This document shows, one piece after another, positions 52,153 through 60,550 of a stretch of 60,683 nucleotides of DNA. This stretch comes from an uncultured Anaerolineae bacterium (lineage in GTDB: Bacteria; Chloroflexota; Anaerolineae; Anaerolineales; Villigracilaceae). Positions within the stretch are counted from its first letter, which is position 1. The number at the start of each line of letters is the position of its first letter. Position numbers and translations under genes: made by a program. Where the stretch lies: positions 1-60,683 of the forward strand of contig CAKZJX010000033.1 in assembly GCA_937120535.1 (NCBI GenBank), read 5' to 3'. Under the pieces are notes generated by a model that was not told the origin of the DNA, searched no databases, and saw only the letters and a program-made list of their open reading frames with translations.

Positions 52153-53100
52153 ATGCAAGCGCTCTGGTTGGAAAATCGGCAGATCGCTATTCACTCCATC
52201 CCTGATCCGCAAAGCGATCAGGAAGCGCTGATCCGCGTTCGTCTGGCCGGCATCTGCAGCACCGACCTGGAACTGGTTAAGGGATACTACCCTTACGCCG
52301 GCGTCTTGGGGCACGAGTTCGTCGGCGAGGTGGTGCAAGCCCCCGATCCGGCCTGGGTGGGCGCACGAGTGGCGGGAGAAATCAACGTTGTCTGTGGAGC
52401 CTGCGAACCCTGTCGGAACGGCTATCCTACTCACTGCGAACGCCGCACTGTGCTGGGCATTGTCAACCGCAATGGCACGTTTGCCGAATGGACCACCCTG
52501 CCTCTGGTCAACCTCCATCGCGTGCCGGCCTCGGTCCCCGACGAAGCGGCCGTCTTCACCGAACCACTGGCCGCCGCGCTGGAGATCCGCGAGCAGGCGC
52601 CGATCAAGCCCACCGATCGGGTGTTGCTCGTGGGGGCCGGCCGCTTGGGACAATTGATCGCCCAATCCTTGGCGCCTATCGGCTGCGACCTGCGCGTCCT
52701 GGCCCGACACCCCCGCCAAAAAGACCTGCTCTCTGCCCGCCGCATCCGCCTGATCGACGAAACGGACATCCGCCCTCGCGGCTGGGATGTGGTGATCGAA
52801 GCCACCGGCTCGCCGCAGGGGTTTGATGTGGCGCGTCGGGCCGTCCGGCCGCGGGGTGTGTTGGTAATGAAGTCCACCTACAAAGGCGACCTGACCGTCA
52901 ACTTTTCGTCCATCGTCGTGGACGAGATCACCATCGTCGGCTCGCGCTGCGGCCCCTTTGGGCCGGCCCTGCGTCTGCTGGAGAGCGGCCAGGTAGATCC
53001 CACACCGCTGATCGAAGCGGTCTACCCGCTCAGCCAGGGGCTCCAAGCCATGGAACACGCCGCCCAGGCCGGCGTGCTGAAAGTCCTGATCCGACCATAG
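52153..53100 (+). CDS. Zinc-dependent medium-chain alcohol dehydrogenase
   Basis: A 315-residue MDR-family dehydrogenase. Catalytic zinc: Cys in AGICSTDLEL, His-Glu in GHEFVG, Glu in FTEPLAAALE. Structural zinc: CGACEPCRNGYPTHC. The cofactor fold has GAGRLGQLIAQ. The family oxidises polyols or alcohols with NAD(P)+. It is 97 bases after mtnP, perhaps co-transcribed. Polyol dehydrogenases such as threonine or sorbitol dehydrogenase share these features; the substrate is unknown. Slightly shorter than the usual 340-350. Confidence 0.9.
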   Translation: MQALWLENRQIAIHSIPDPQSDQEALIRVRLAGICSTDLELVKGYYPYAGVLGHEFVGEVVQAPDPAWVGARVAGEINVVCGACEPCRNGYPTHCERRTVLGIVNRNGTFAEWTTLPLVNLHRVPASVPDEAAVFTEPLAAALEIREQAPIKPTDRVLLVGAGRLGQLIAQSLAPIGCDLRVLARHPRQKDLLSARRIRLIDETDIRPRGWDVVIEATGSPQGFDVARRAVRPRGVLVMKSTYKGDLTVNFSSIVVDEITIVGSRCGPFGPALRLLESGQVDPTPLIEAVYPLSQGLQAMEHAAQAGVLKVLIRP

Positions 53101-53158
53101 GCCTTTCCCCAGCCAGCACTTCCTCGGCACCGTTCTTCTTGCACATTCTAGCGCGTCC

Positions 53159-53596
53159 ATGCACCCACCCGATCCCCCTCATCCCTACTTCCGCACCGAT
53201 CTACTCACCGGCAGCCTAAACCTGCTGCAATTCTCCGAAGCCCTCTCGAACAACTTCGGCAACCATCGCTTAGCTCCGCTCTCCCTAGTTGCCCTAGACA
53301 TCTGTGATTTGCGAGGGATCAACGCCCGTCGCGGGCACGACTTTGGCGATCAAGTGCTGCGTTGGATGACCTTCTGCATCAAGGACCTGATCTCGAAAGA
53401 AGTCTACCGCATCTCCGGCGACGACTTCATCGCTGTCCTGATCGGAGAAACCCACCAAGCCCACGTCCAAAAAGCCAGAGCTTTGTTCGATAAAATCAAC
53501 CGAGATTCCGCCCAACTTGGCTTATCCGTTCCTCTAGCCCGCATCACCGTCTTTAACATCCCTGAAGGCGTCGTCTGCAACCCGGCATTGATTTAG
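53159..53596 (+). CDS. Degenerate GGDEF domain protein, first half of a split tandem GGDEF gene
   Basis: A 145-residue reading that covers one GGDEF-fold domain: DLLTGSLNLLQFSEAL, then LVALDICDLRGINARRGHDF, and YRISGDDF at 86-90 where an active cyclase has GGDEF. It ends at a TAG (53594-53596), but the frame continues without a break into the next reading, so the two are probably one gene with a nonsense codon (CAG to TAG would restore NPALIQKAINEHHKF). Without the second half the fold lacks its last strands. It is unlikely to make c-di-GMP alone. Confidence 0.7.
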   Translation: MHPPDPPHPYFRTDLLTGSLNLLQFSEALSNNFGNHRLAPLSLVALDICDLRGINARRGHDFGDQVLRWMTFCIKDLISKEVYRISGDDFIAVLIGETHQAHVQKARALFDKINRDSAQLGLSVPLARITVFNIPEGVVCNPALI

Positions 53597-53653
53597 AAAG
53601 CCATTAATGAGCATCACAAATTCTCGCACGGCGAGCCGTTCTTCGCGATCACA

Positions 53654-54247
53654 ATGATTGACCACACGCTGGAACTATCGCCCGACACCGCCCAAGCGCT
53701 GATACAAATGGCCGATCGCATCACCGACCTGGCCTACATGCTCGATAAAACTTTTCACCTGGCCTACACCGATCCCATCAGCGGCGCACCCAACATGCTG
53801 GCCGTACAGTACAAACTGGAGCTGACCATCACCGAAGCCACTCGAACCAACCGGCCGATGAGCATCTTCCTGGCCGACGGCGACAATCTGCGGCGGTACA
53901 ACGAGAGCGACTTCCTAGCCGGCGACCGAGCTATCCTTCACCTCTACCAAGCGCTGAAAGTAGCCCTGCGTTCTCAAGACTTCGTTGGACGTTGGCGAAT
54001 GGGAGATGAGTTTTTGATCATCCTGCCCGATACCGATCTCTCCCAAGCAATTCTCCTGGCCGAACGCGTGCGCGCCGTGGTCCAACACAGCCTGCGCACC
54101 CTGCCCCAGCCGATTACCATCTCCGTGGGCGTGGCGACCTTTCCCGATCACGGCCGCTCGATCAGCGCCCTGTTATCTGGCGCCGAACGGTCCCTTAAAC
54201 GAGCCAAGCAGAACGGCAAAAACCGCATTGCCCTGCCCGATCCATGA
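53654..54247 (+). CDS. GGDEF domain protein, second half of the split gene
   Basis: About 197 residues in the same frame as the gene above, with its own ATG at 53654 but no ribosome site, so independent translation is doubtful. An N-terminal helical linker leads to a second GGDEF domain: LAYTDPISGAPNMLAVQY, FLADGDNLRRYNESDF, and LRSQDFVGRWRMGDEF at 105-120. The RSQD fits the product-inhibition RxxD site, but the signature is MGDEF with one extra residue. The stop overlaps the next ATG. Likely role: c-di-GMP or nucleotide sensing rather than synthesis. Confidence 0.75.
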   Translation: MIDHTLELSPDTAQALIQMADRITDLAYMLDKTFHLAYTDPISGAPNMLAVQYKLELTITEATRTNRPMSIFLADGDNLRRYNESDFLAGDRAILHLYQALKVALRSQDFVGRWRMGDEFLIILPDTDLSQAILLAERVRAVVQHSLRTLPQPITISVGVATFPDHGRSISALLSGAERSLKRAKQNGKNRIALPDP

Positions 54248-55119
54248 ACAGCCTCTCGGCCCCACTCAACCTAACAGCCTACGCCACCCCTACCGCCTGC
54301 GTGGAACCGTTGGATAACGGCTGGCGCATGAGCCTGCCGGCCGCTCGCTCCTTGCGCTACCGCCTGGCCGAACTGCACGACTACACCCACCGACCGCGCC
54401 GCCGCTTTCCCTGGCGCCCGCCGTTTACTGTCCACCTCGAGGCTCGCGTCTCCGAGGCAAGATTGCCCGGCACGTGGGGCTTCGGCCTATGGAACAACCC
54501 ATTTGGACTCGCCCTCGGATTCGGCGGCCATTTTCTTCTGCCGGCCCTGCCCAACGCCATCTGGTTCTTCTACGCCTCGCCAGAAAACTGGCTCTCCTTT
54601 CGGGGAAACGGCTCCCTCTCGACTCGATCCAACACCCCGAGCGTCTCCTCATCCAAGCAGAACGCTTCTTTCCTGAACCCCACACCGGATACGTCCTACC
54701 CAGGCAACGGCCTCTTGGCCCAGGTGTTTTCTGCGCCGCGCATCCCGTCCCTACTGCTCGCAGCCGCCGGCCTATTGACAAGCCCCATCCTCCTGTCCCT
54801 ATTTGCTACACGCACCACGCGACGCTGGCTGCGACGAGCCGCCCGCTTGCTGATCGGTGAGGAGGCGGTGCGCCTGAGCATGGACCCGACCGATTGGCAC
54901 AGCTACCGCATCGAGTGGAGTCGGAACCGCTCCGTGTTTTGGGTAGATGGGGTCCGGGTGTTGGAAACGCCAGTAAGCCCGCGTCCGCCGCTCGGGTTGA
55001 TCCTGTGGATCGATAATCAGTTCGCCGTCTTCACTCCCCAAGGAGACATCGCTTCAGGCGTATTGCCCAATCCAGAGAGCCATCTGATGGTGCGCAACCT
55101 TCAGGTGCAGCAGGGATGA
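54244..55119 (+). CDS. Concanavalin A-like (GH16-like) protein with a central membrane helix
   Basis: A 291-residue protein of unknown role. The first half has a beta-rich domain (PFTVHLEARVSEARLPGTW, GFGLWNNPFGLALGFGG) and the last 75 residues have DWHSYRIEWSRNRSVFWVDG and GLILWIDNQFAV, the pattern of GH16/laminarinase-like jelly rolls, but no catalytic ExDxxE motif was found. A hydrophobic stretch (about 165-185) followed by arginines could be a membrane helix. It overlaps the GGDEF stop (ATGA). A serine- and asparagine-rich segment (about 125-155) may be a lineage-specific insertion. Confidence 0.65.
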   Translation: MNSLSAPLNLTAYATPTACVEPLDNGWRMSLPAARSLRYRLAELHDYTHRPRRRFPWRPPFTVHLEARVSEARLPGTWGFGLWNNPFGLALGFGGHFLLPALPNAIWFFYASPENWLSFRGNGSLSTRSNTPSVSSSKQNASFLNPTPDTSYPGNGLLAQVFSAPRIPSLLLAAAGLLTSPILLSLFATRTTRRWLRRAARLLIGEEAVRLSMDPTDWHSYRIEWSRNRSVFWVDGVRVLETPVSPRPPLGLILWIDNQFAVFTPQGDIASGVLPNPESHLMVRNLQVQQG

Positions 55120-55131
55120 GCTAGCAGGCGT

Positions 55132-56196
55132 TCAGCTCCAATAGCGGGCAATTAGATCTGCTGTGAGGGGGAAGATGCGTAGTAGGCTATCGAGCAGCAA
55201 GCCCAAAATGAACAGGCCGCCGAACATGCGATTGTGGTAGAAGGCAAAGCCAGAAAACCAGGTGGGCCAGGCCGGCCACCCTGGCGGCGGCTCGGCTGGG
55301 CGCGGATGGTTCAGGGTGCGTAAGACCAACCAGGCGCGTCGCACAGCAAACAACACGATCAACGAGACCGGCGTGAAGTAGCGCACAATCACCAAATAGA
55401 GCGCCAGCGCATAGATGGCCACCACGGCCAGCTGCGTGATGCGGCGCGCCAAATGCTCGCCGGCCCGCACCGGAAAAGTGCCCACCCCTTTTTGCAGATC
55501 GTCCTCCCGCTTATCAATGTGCTTACCCACGTTGATGCTGGCCACGCTCAGCCCGAACGGGATGCCGGCCAAGATCACATAGATCAGATTGACCGGAGCA
55601 GGCTCGCCTGCGCCAGCAGCCAACACAAAATACACCCCGCCGACCAGAACTGGCCCCCAGATCAAAAAGATGGCCAATTCCCCTAACGCCCAATATTTGA
55701 GCGGCCAGGTGTAAAAGAGCAGAACCAGCGCACCAAACAGGAACAGGCCGATCACATAGGGGTTGAAATTGGTATAGAACAGGGCATAAATGCCGCCCAA
55801 GGTAGCCAACACACCGCTGACAACGAACCAACGCAACTGCTGCGCTTCGGTCCAGAACCCCTGAACCAGAGGATGGACGCCATATTGAGTGCGGAAGTAA
55901 TTGTCCTTGTCCACGCCGCGACGGTAATCGGTGTAGTCATTGAGCAAGTTGTTTGTGCCATGGGCGATGAACAGGCTCAGAGTGACGATCAGAAAGGGGC
56001 CCCAAGCAAAGAAACCATCGCGCCAAGCCAATAATCCAGCGATCAGGCAAGAATAGATGGTGACCATGGTCACAGCCGAGCGCGTGGCAATCAACCACTT
56101 GGAAATCACATCCAGGGCCTCCCAGTCTTCCTTGCTCTCCATTTTGACAAGCTGCCACAACGCTGTTCGCCACATCGAAGGGTTCGGTTTGGCCAT
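55132..56196 (-). CDS. UbiA-family prenyltransferase (MenA-like)
   Basis: A 354-residue membrane prenyltransferase. The first aspartate motif is NLLNDYTDYRRGVDKDN and the second lies in NVGKHIDKREDDLQKGV, both needed for Mg-diphosphate binding. It has eight to nine membrane helices. The family attaches an isoprenoid chain to an aromatic acceptor in menaquinone, ubiquinone or heme biosynthesis; MenA-type use is plausible since the complex I here needs a quinone. The gene follows pheT by 16 bases with AAAGGAGG before the ATG, and may be co-transcribed with pheST. Confidence 0.88.
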   Translation of the reverse strand: MAKPNPSMWRTALWQLVKMESKEDWEALDVISKWLIATRSAVTMVTIYSCLIAGLLAWRDGFFAWGPFLIVTLSLFIAHGTNNLLNDYTDYRRGVDKDNYFRTQYGVHPLVQGFWTEAQQLRWFVVSGVLATLGGIYALFYTNFNPYVIGLFLFGALVLLFYTWPLKYWALGELAIFLIWGPVLVGGVYFVLAAGAGEPAPVNLIYVILAGIPFGLSVASINVGKHIDKREDDLQKGVGTFPVRAGEHLARRITQLAVVAIYALALYLVIVRYFTPVSLIVLFAVRRAWLVLRTLNHPRPAEPPPGWPAWPTWFSGFAFYHNRMFGGLFILGLLLDSLLRIFPLTADLIARYWS

Positions 56197-56212
56197 TCCA
56201 CCTCCTTTGGGA

Positions 56213-58753
56213 TCAGATGCTGCGTAGTCGGGCGCCGATCTCCTGCTCCAGGTGTTTCACGATGCGATTGCGAATGTCTGCTGCTTCTCGGTCGGTGAGC
56301 GTCCGGTCGGGCGCCTGATAGGTTAGATTATACGCTAGAGATTTCTTGCCGGCCCCAATCTGTTCGCCGCGATAGACGTCGAACAGACGCACGTCAGTCA
56401 CCATCGGGCCGCCGGCCTGGCGGATCAGCGCCTCGACGCGCACCGCTGGGATGGTCTCATCTACGATCAGGGCGATGTCCTCATAGATCGGCGGGAATTC
56501 TGGGATGGGCCGGAAGCGATAGGACGGAGGAACGGCGCGCAGGGCCTCCACATCGAATTCGGCGACCAAGACCGGCGTCGGGCCAAGCTCGTATTTTTGC
56601 TTGACCAGGGGATGTAGCTCGCCAAAGACCCCGACAACCCTCTCGCCCACCTGCACGTAGGCGGCCTTGCCGGGATGCAGATAGGACACCGAAGCTGTAG
56701 GCACGTAGGAGACCTGCTCGCTCTCCAATGAGAGACCTTCCAAGAGCGACTCGATACAGCCTTTCAGATCGTAGAAATCTAGGGTGGGAGGTTGTTGGGG
56801 ATCCCAGGAGGGAGGCGTGCGCAGGCCAGCCATCACAATCGCCAGTTTGGGGATCTCACGCGGCAGGTCGTTTTTCACGGGCTCAAAAACCGGGCCGATC
56901 TCGAACAATTCCAGGGTATGGGCCTGGGTGTTCTTCTCGGCTACGTCCAGCACCGAGGCGAGCAGGTTGCGGCGCAATACCCGACGCTCCGGGGTGATCG
57001 GGTTGGCAATCACGGCGTATTCATCATATTTCACCAGCCGGCCCTCTCGCTCCGGCGACGTCATGCGATAGGTCACCACTTCTTGTAGCCCCAGGCGTAC
57101 CAGCAGGTCGCGCAACTGCTCCTGCCAAGCGAAGACCGGATTGCCCAGCTGCGGTGGGAGCGGATCGGCCAGACGGGTTTCGGGGATGCGATCAAAGCCA
57201 TGGATGCGGGCGATCTCTTCCATGATGTCGGCTACGCCGACCGCGCCTTCGCCGATATCCAAGCGAAATGGGGGGGTATGGACACGAATGCGGTCCTGTT
57301 TGGGATCGCCGCTAGGGGCCGCCTCATGTTCACCACGGAACTCCAAGCGGCTCAACAAATCGACGATCTCCTGAGCAGTCAGCTCCAAACCGAGCAAGCG
57401 ACGCACGTCCGCAGGAGTGATCTCCACCACCGAGGGCTTGGGAGGCAGCGGATAGTTATCCACCAAACCAGGGTCGACCTGACCGCCGGCCCATGCGGCC
57501 ATGAGCTGTAAGCCGCGTCGCACACCGATCTCGGCCAAAGCCGGATGCAGGCCGCGCGAGAAGCGGAAGGAGGCTTCGGACAGCAGATTGTGTTCGCGCG
57601 CCGTGCGGCGGATGTTGATGAAATTCCAGGTAGCCCCTTCGAGCAGCACATTGCGCGTGGTGTCTTTCACTTCGGATTCGGCCCCTCCCATCACGCCGGC
57701 AATAGAGAGCGGGCCCTGCTCATCACACACCAAGACGTTGATCGGCGATAAGGTGCGCTCCTGTCCATCCAGGGTGACCAAGGTCTCGCCCGGGTGCGCC
57801 GCTCGGGTGATGATCTTGACCGGCTTGGCGCCGGCGCGGGCCTGCAACACGTCAAAATCGAAGGCATGGAGGGGTTCGCCCAGCTCCAGCATCACGTAAT
57901 TGGTGGCGTCTACGATGTTGTTGATCGGGCGCATGCCAGCCAATTTCAAGCGGCGTTGCACCCAATATGGGCTGGGCTTGATCGCCACGTTGCGGATCAA
58001 GCCGAGCACAAAGCGCGGATTGAGGTGGGGATCGACGATCTCAATGGCGGCGAAATCGCCGGGGCGGTCGGGAAAGGTAGGGATCTCCGGTTGTTTGAGG
58101 GGCCGGCCGGTCACAGCCGCAAGTTCTCGCGCCAGCCCAAGCACATTGGCGTTGCGGGCCATGTTGGGATTGATCTTCACCTCCAGCACGACATCGCCCA
58201 TGTAATCCGCCAAGGGCATACCGACTGGCGCATCCTCGTCGAGCACGATCACCCCCTCGTGGTCATCGCTGATCCCCAGCTCCTTCTCTGAGCAGACCAT
58301 GGAGTAGGAATCTACGCCGCGAATGCGGGCGCGCTGGAGGGTTGTTGGCACAAATCCGATCGCATGACCGTCGTAAATGACCGCCCCTTCCTTGGCGTAG
58401 GCCACCTTGATCGACTTGGTCAACTTCCCCTGCCGTTTGTAGGGGAAGAGATTGGGCGCGCCGGTGAGCACCACATGTTGTTGTTGACCATCGAATAGGT
58501 CACACAACACCAGCCGATCGGCATTTGGATGGGGATAGACTTCGCGGATCTCAGCGACCACGATCTTCTCCCGATCCCACGCCAGACCGCTGGTCTTGAA
58601 TTCGTGCTGCTCGCTCGGCTCAGGCATCGGCCAGCCGACATAGCGGATCTCTTCCACCTCCAAGCCGGCAAACGTCAGCCGGCGGGCAATCTCCTCCGCC
58701 GTCAAATCACGCACATCCACAAAATCGTACAGCCACGAAACAGGAAGTTTCAT
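56213..58753 (-). CDS. pheT: Phenylalanine-tRNA ligase beta subunit
   Basis: An 846-residue PheT. Domains in order: B1 and tRNA-binding EMAP-like (about 40-155, with VVAEIREVYPHPNADRLVLC), B3/B4 editing (about 215-395), B5 (about 405-490), catalytic-like core (about 500-700) and the C-terminal anticodon-binding ferredoxin-like domain (about 750-846, PEFPPIYEDIALIVDETIP). It forms the alpha2beta2 enzyme with PheS. GGAGG ribosome site. 12 bases after pheS. Confidence 0.97.
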   Translation of the reverse strand: MKLPVSWLYDFVDVRDLTAEEIARRLTFAGLEVEEIRYVGWPMPEPSEQHEFKTSGLAWDREKIVVAEIREVYPHPNADRLVLCDLFDGQQQHVVLTGAPNLFPYKRQGKLTKSIKVAYAKEGAVIYDGHAIGFVPTTLQRARIRGVDSYSMVCSEKELGISDDHEGVIVLDEDAPVGMPLADYMGDVVLEVKINPNMARNANVLGLARELAAVTGRPLKQPEIPTFPDRPGDFAAIEIVDPHLNPRFVLGLIRNVAIKPSPYWVQRRLKLAGMRPINNIVDATNYVMLELGEPLHAFDFDVLQARAGAKPVKIITRAAHPGETLVTLDGQERTLSPINVLVCDEQGPLSIAGVMGGAESEVKDTTRNVLLEGATWNFINIRRTAREHNLLSEASFRFSRGLHPALAEIGVRRGLQLMAAWAGGQVDPGLVDNYPLPPKPSVVEITPADVRRLLGLELTAQEIVDLLSRLEFRGEHEAAPSGDPKQDRIRVHTPPFRLDIGEGAVGVADIMEEIARIHGFDRIPETRLADPLPPQLGNPVFAWQEQLRDLLVRLGLQEVVTYRMTSPEREGRLVKYDEYAVIANPITPERRVLRRNLLASVLDVAEKNTQAHTLELFEIGPVFEPVKNDLPREIPKLAIVMAGLRTPPSWDPQQPPTLDFYDLKGCIESLLEGLSLESEQVSYVPTASVSYLHPGKAAYVQVGERVVGVFGELHPLVKQKYELGPTPVLVAEFDVEALRAVPPSYRFRPIPEFPPIYEDIALIVDETIPAVRVEALIRQAGGPMVTDVRLFDVYRGEQIGAGKKSLAYNLTYQAPDRTLTDREAADIRNRIVKHLEQEIGARLRSI

Positions 58754-58765
58754 CGGTCACGCCTC

Positions 58766-59824
58766 CTAAAACTGCTCCAAGAATCGCAAATCGTTCCCCC
58801 AGAAGTAGCGGATATCGTCGATCTTATAGCGCAACATCAACTGGCGCTCTGGGCCCATGCCCCACGCAAACCCTGAGTAGCGCCTCGGGTCATATCCACC
58901 GTTTTGCAAGACGATCGGATGGACCATCCCGCAACCCAGGATCTCCAACCACCCCGAGCGCTTGCACACCGAGCACCCTTGACCGCCACACACAAAGCAT
59001 TCCACGTCCATCTCCGCCGATGGCTCGGTGAAGGGAAAGTGATCGGGCCGAAAACGTGTGCGCACATCCTGGCCGAACATGCGGCGGGCGAAATCGGTGA
59101 GCGTGCCCTTCAAGTCGCTGAAGGTGATGCCCTCGCCTACTGCCAGGCCTTCCACTTGGTTGAATTGCATCTCTGAGCGAGCCGTCACCTGTTCATAGCG
59201 AAAGCACATCCCGGGCAAGGCGATGCGAATAGGCGGCGGGTTCTCCGGGTTTAGGGACGAGAAATAGCGCATGGCGTGAATCTGGCCAGGCGAGGTGTGG
59301 GTACGCAGCAAGACAGGATTCTCGCTACGCCCCTCGGTCTCAATATAAAACGAGTCCTGCATCTCGCGCGCAGGGTGATGGGGTGGAAAGTTTAAGAGCT
59401 GGAAGTTAAACTCATCGGTCTCTACTTCACGGGAGAGGAAAACCTGAAACCCCATCTCCTTGAGAATATCCAACACCAAGCGCAATTGCTGGGTAGAGGG
59501 GTGCAAGCGTCCCATGCGCGCTCGACGTCCGGGCAGGGTCACATCCACTCGCTCCTGCTCCAGCGAACGCGTCAGGGCGGCGGCCTGAATCGCCTCGCGA
59601 CGGGCCTCAAACGCCGCCTCGAGCGCCGCCTTCACCCGATTGGCTTCCTGACCAACCGCCGGCCGCTCCTCCTTCGGTAACTTTCCTAGAGCGGCGAATA
59701 CCTGCATCAACGGCGAATTCCGTCCCAAGTGGGTCGCCCTCCATACCTGCAAGGCCTCTTCGGTTTCCGCCGAATTGAGAGCCTCAAGAGCCACCTGTTG
59801 AAGAGCCTTTAACTGTTCCAGCAT
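58766..59824 (-). CDS. pheS: Phenylalanine-tRNA ligase alpha subunit
   Basis: A 352-residue PheS with an N-terminal coiled coil (about 1-90) and a class II catalytic core. Motif 2: PGMCFRYEQVTARSEMQFNQVEG; motif 3: YSGFAWGMGPERQLMLRY. A four-cysteine zinc-like cluster (CFVCGGQGCSVCKRSGW) sits in the catalytic domain. The start at 59824 has GGAGG at ideal distance; the upstream ATG at 59854 lies in the terminator region of the leader. Controlled by the T-box. Confidence 0.96.
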   Translation of the reverse strand: MLEQLKALQQVALEALNSAETEEALQVWRATHLGRNSPLMQVFAALGKLPKEERPAVGQEANRVKAALEAAFEARREAIQAAALTRSLEQERVDVTLPGRRARMGRLHPSTQQLRLVLDILKEMGFQVFLSREVETDEFNFQLLNFPPHHPAREMQDSFYIETEGRSENPVLLRTHTSPGQIHAMRYFSSLNPENPPPIRIALPGMCFRYEQVTARSEMQFNQVEGLAVGEGITFSDLKGTLTDFARRMFGQDVRTRFRPDHFPFTEPSAEMDVECFVCGGQGCSVCKRSGWLEILGCGMVHPIVLQNGGYDPRRYSGFAWGMGPERQLMLRYKIDDIRYFWGNDLRFLEQF

Positions 59825-59860
59825 GCCTACCTCCAGCGACTTCAGGTCATTCATAGCCAC

Positions 59861-60135
59861 AAACAAATCTCCCGTCCCCATGGGACGGGATGAGATTCCC
59901 GCGGTACCACCCAACTTAATCGCTTATGCGATTCCCTCTGCGCCGACCGATGATCGGCTCTCCGGATAACGTCGGAGGGACGGCCCGAACTACTGGCAGC
60001 GCCTGATTGAAGGGCTGCGTTCCCTCGGGCGGCTCGAGAGGGAACTTCAACCGGCTTCCACCGAGCGCAGGTTCCAGCCTCGCCATGCGCCTCTCTGGCG
60101 GCTTCCCCCGGCCTACTTTCCTCCGTCATCGCCTT
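59861..60135 (-). ncRNA. T-box riboswitch leader (phenylalanine tRNA) of pheST
   Basis: On the minus strand the T-box AGTTGGGTGGTACCGCGG (59916-59899) is followed by a terminator stem (CCCGTCCC/GGGACGGG) and TTTGTTTG. Stem I begins near 60132 with GATGACGGAGGAAAGTAG, the usual AGTA region. A TTC triplet at 60042-60044 lies in the expected specifier region, matching Phe, though the exact specifier loop was not modelled. Uncharged tRNA-Phe should stabilise the antiterminator and turn pheST on. Confidence 0.9.
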
Positions 60136-60142
60136 TGGTTCA

Positions 60143-60158
60143 AACGTCTGTAGACGTT
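60143..60158. repeat. 7-2-7 palindrome at the 5' end of the pheST leader
   Basis: AACGTCT-GT-AGACGTT, a perfect inverted repeat at about +16 to +31 of the expected transcript, before Stem I of the T-box. It could be a 5' stabilising hairpin or an operator. Confidence 0.45.
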
Positions 60159-60180
60159 CTATGTGAGCTTGTTGGGATGA

Positions 60181-60208
60181 ATTATCTGCAAAACCGAGAG
60201 GATGTCAA
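60181..60208 (-). promoter_or_regulatory. Promoter of pheST
   Basis: On the minus strand TTGACA (60208-60203), 16 bases, GATAAT (60186-60181). The start near 60174 gives a leader of about 350 bases containing the T-box. The MITE at 60216 begins seven bases upstream of the -35 box. Confidence 0.7.
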
Positions 60209-60215
60209 GGAGGGC

Positions 60216-60379
60216 GGCCTTGTTCAATAAGTACCCTTGACGCGCAAGGAGAGCCCGGTAGAGCCGGCATGGGAGGGGAGCAGCGATGGAATCAGCCGCC
60301 GATTCAAGGGTCAAACGGCCTTCTTGCGGCTCTTCTAGGGACAGTTCGAATCATCCAAAGAGACTTATTGAACAAGCCC
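60216..60379 (-). mobile_element. 164-bp MITE with IS903-like ends (copy 2, inverted)
   Basis: Same length and same ends as the copy at 49756-49919, in opposite orientation, with most bases identical on alignment by eye. No 9-base direct repeat flanks it, so it is older or was rearranged. It carries no coding region. Confidence 0.82.
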
Positions 60380-60433
60380 TCATCCTCCTAATCAAAACCG
60401 CCTTGCTCGTTCTACAGCACCCAAGCATATCTC

Positions 60434-60541
60434 TTACCTCTCAAATCGGTAAACTTCCACCGTATCGTTTTCCTGAGACACTTGTCCTTCAAATCCAAAC
60501 TCTTGGCTGTCCACCAGCACACGGACCGTGAAAGGTGTATA
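60434..60541 (-). pseudogene. C-terminal remnant of a gene cut by the IS5-family element
   Basis: On the minus strand a frame runs from the IS boundary to a TAA at 60436-60434: FYTPFTVRVLVDSQEF, then GFEGQVSQENDTVEVYRFER. The composition is that of a real protein end, and the frame is broken exactly where the IS begins. I do not recognise the family. Its remaining N-terminal part, if present, would lie beyond the element outside this window. Confidence 0.45.
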
Positions 60542-60550
60542 GAAGTCATC

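Noticed and set aside
52114-53160. Minus-strand open frame of 348 codons
   Set aside because: Antisense shadow of the zinc dehydrogenase, whose metal and cofactor motifs are all intact.
53594-53596. General recoding of TAG as an amino acid
   Set aside because: TAG is used as an ordinary stop in the same window, for instance at the ends of the dehydrogenase (53098-53100) and BMP gene (48033-48035). At most a local read-through is possible.
54474-54860. Frameshift in the jelly-roll gene (alternative frame open for 128 codons)
   Set aside because: The main frame continues through to the conserved C-terminal domain, so no frameshift is needed.
60286-60531. Plus-strand open frame of 81 codons
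   Set aside because: It starts inside the MITE and runs antisense to the truncated gene remnant.
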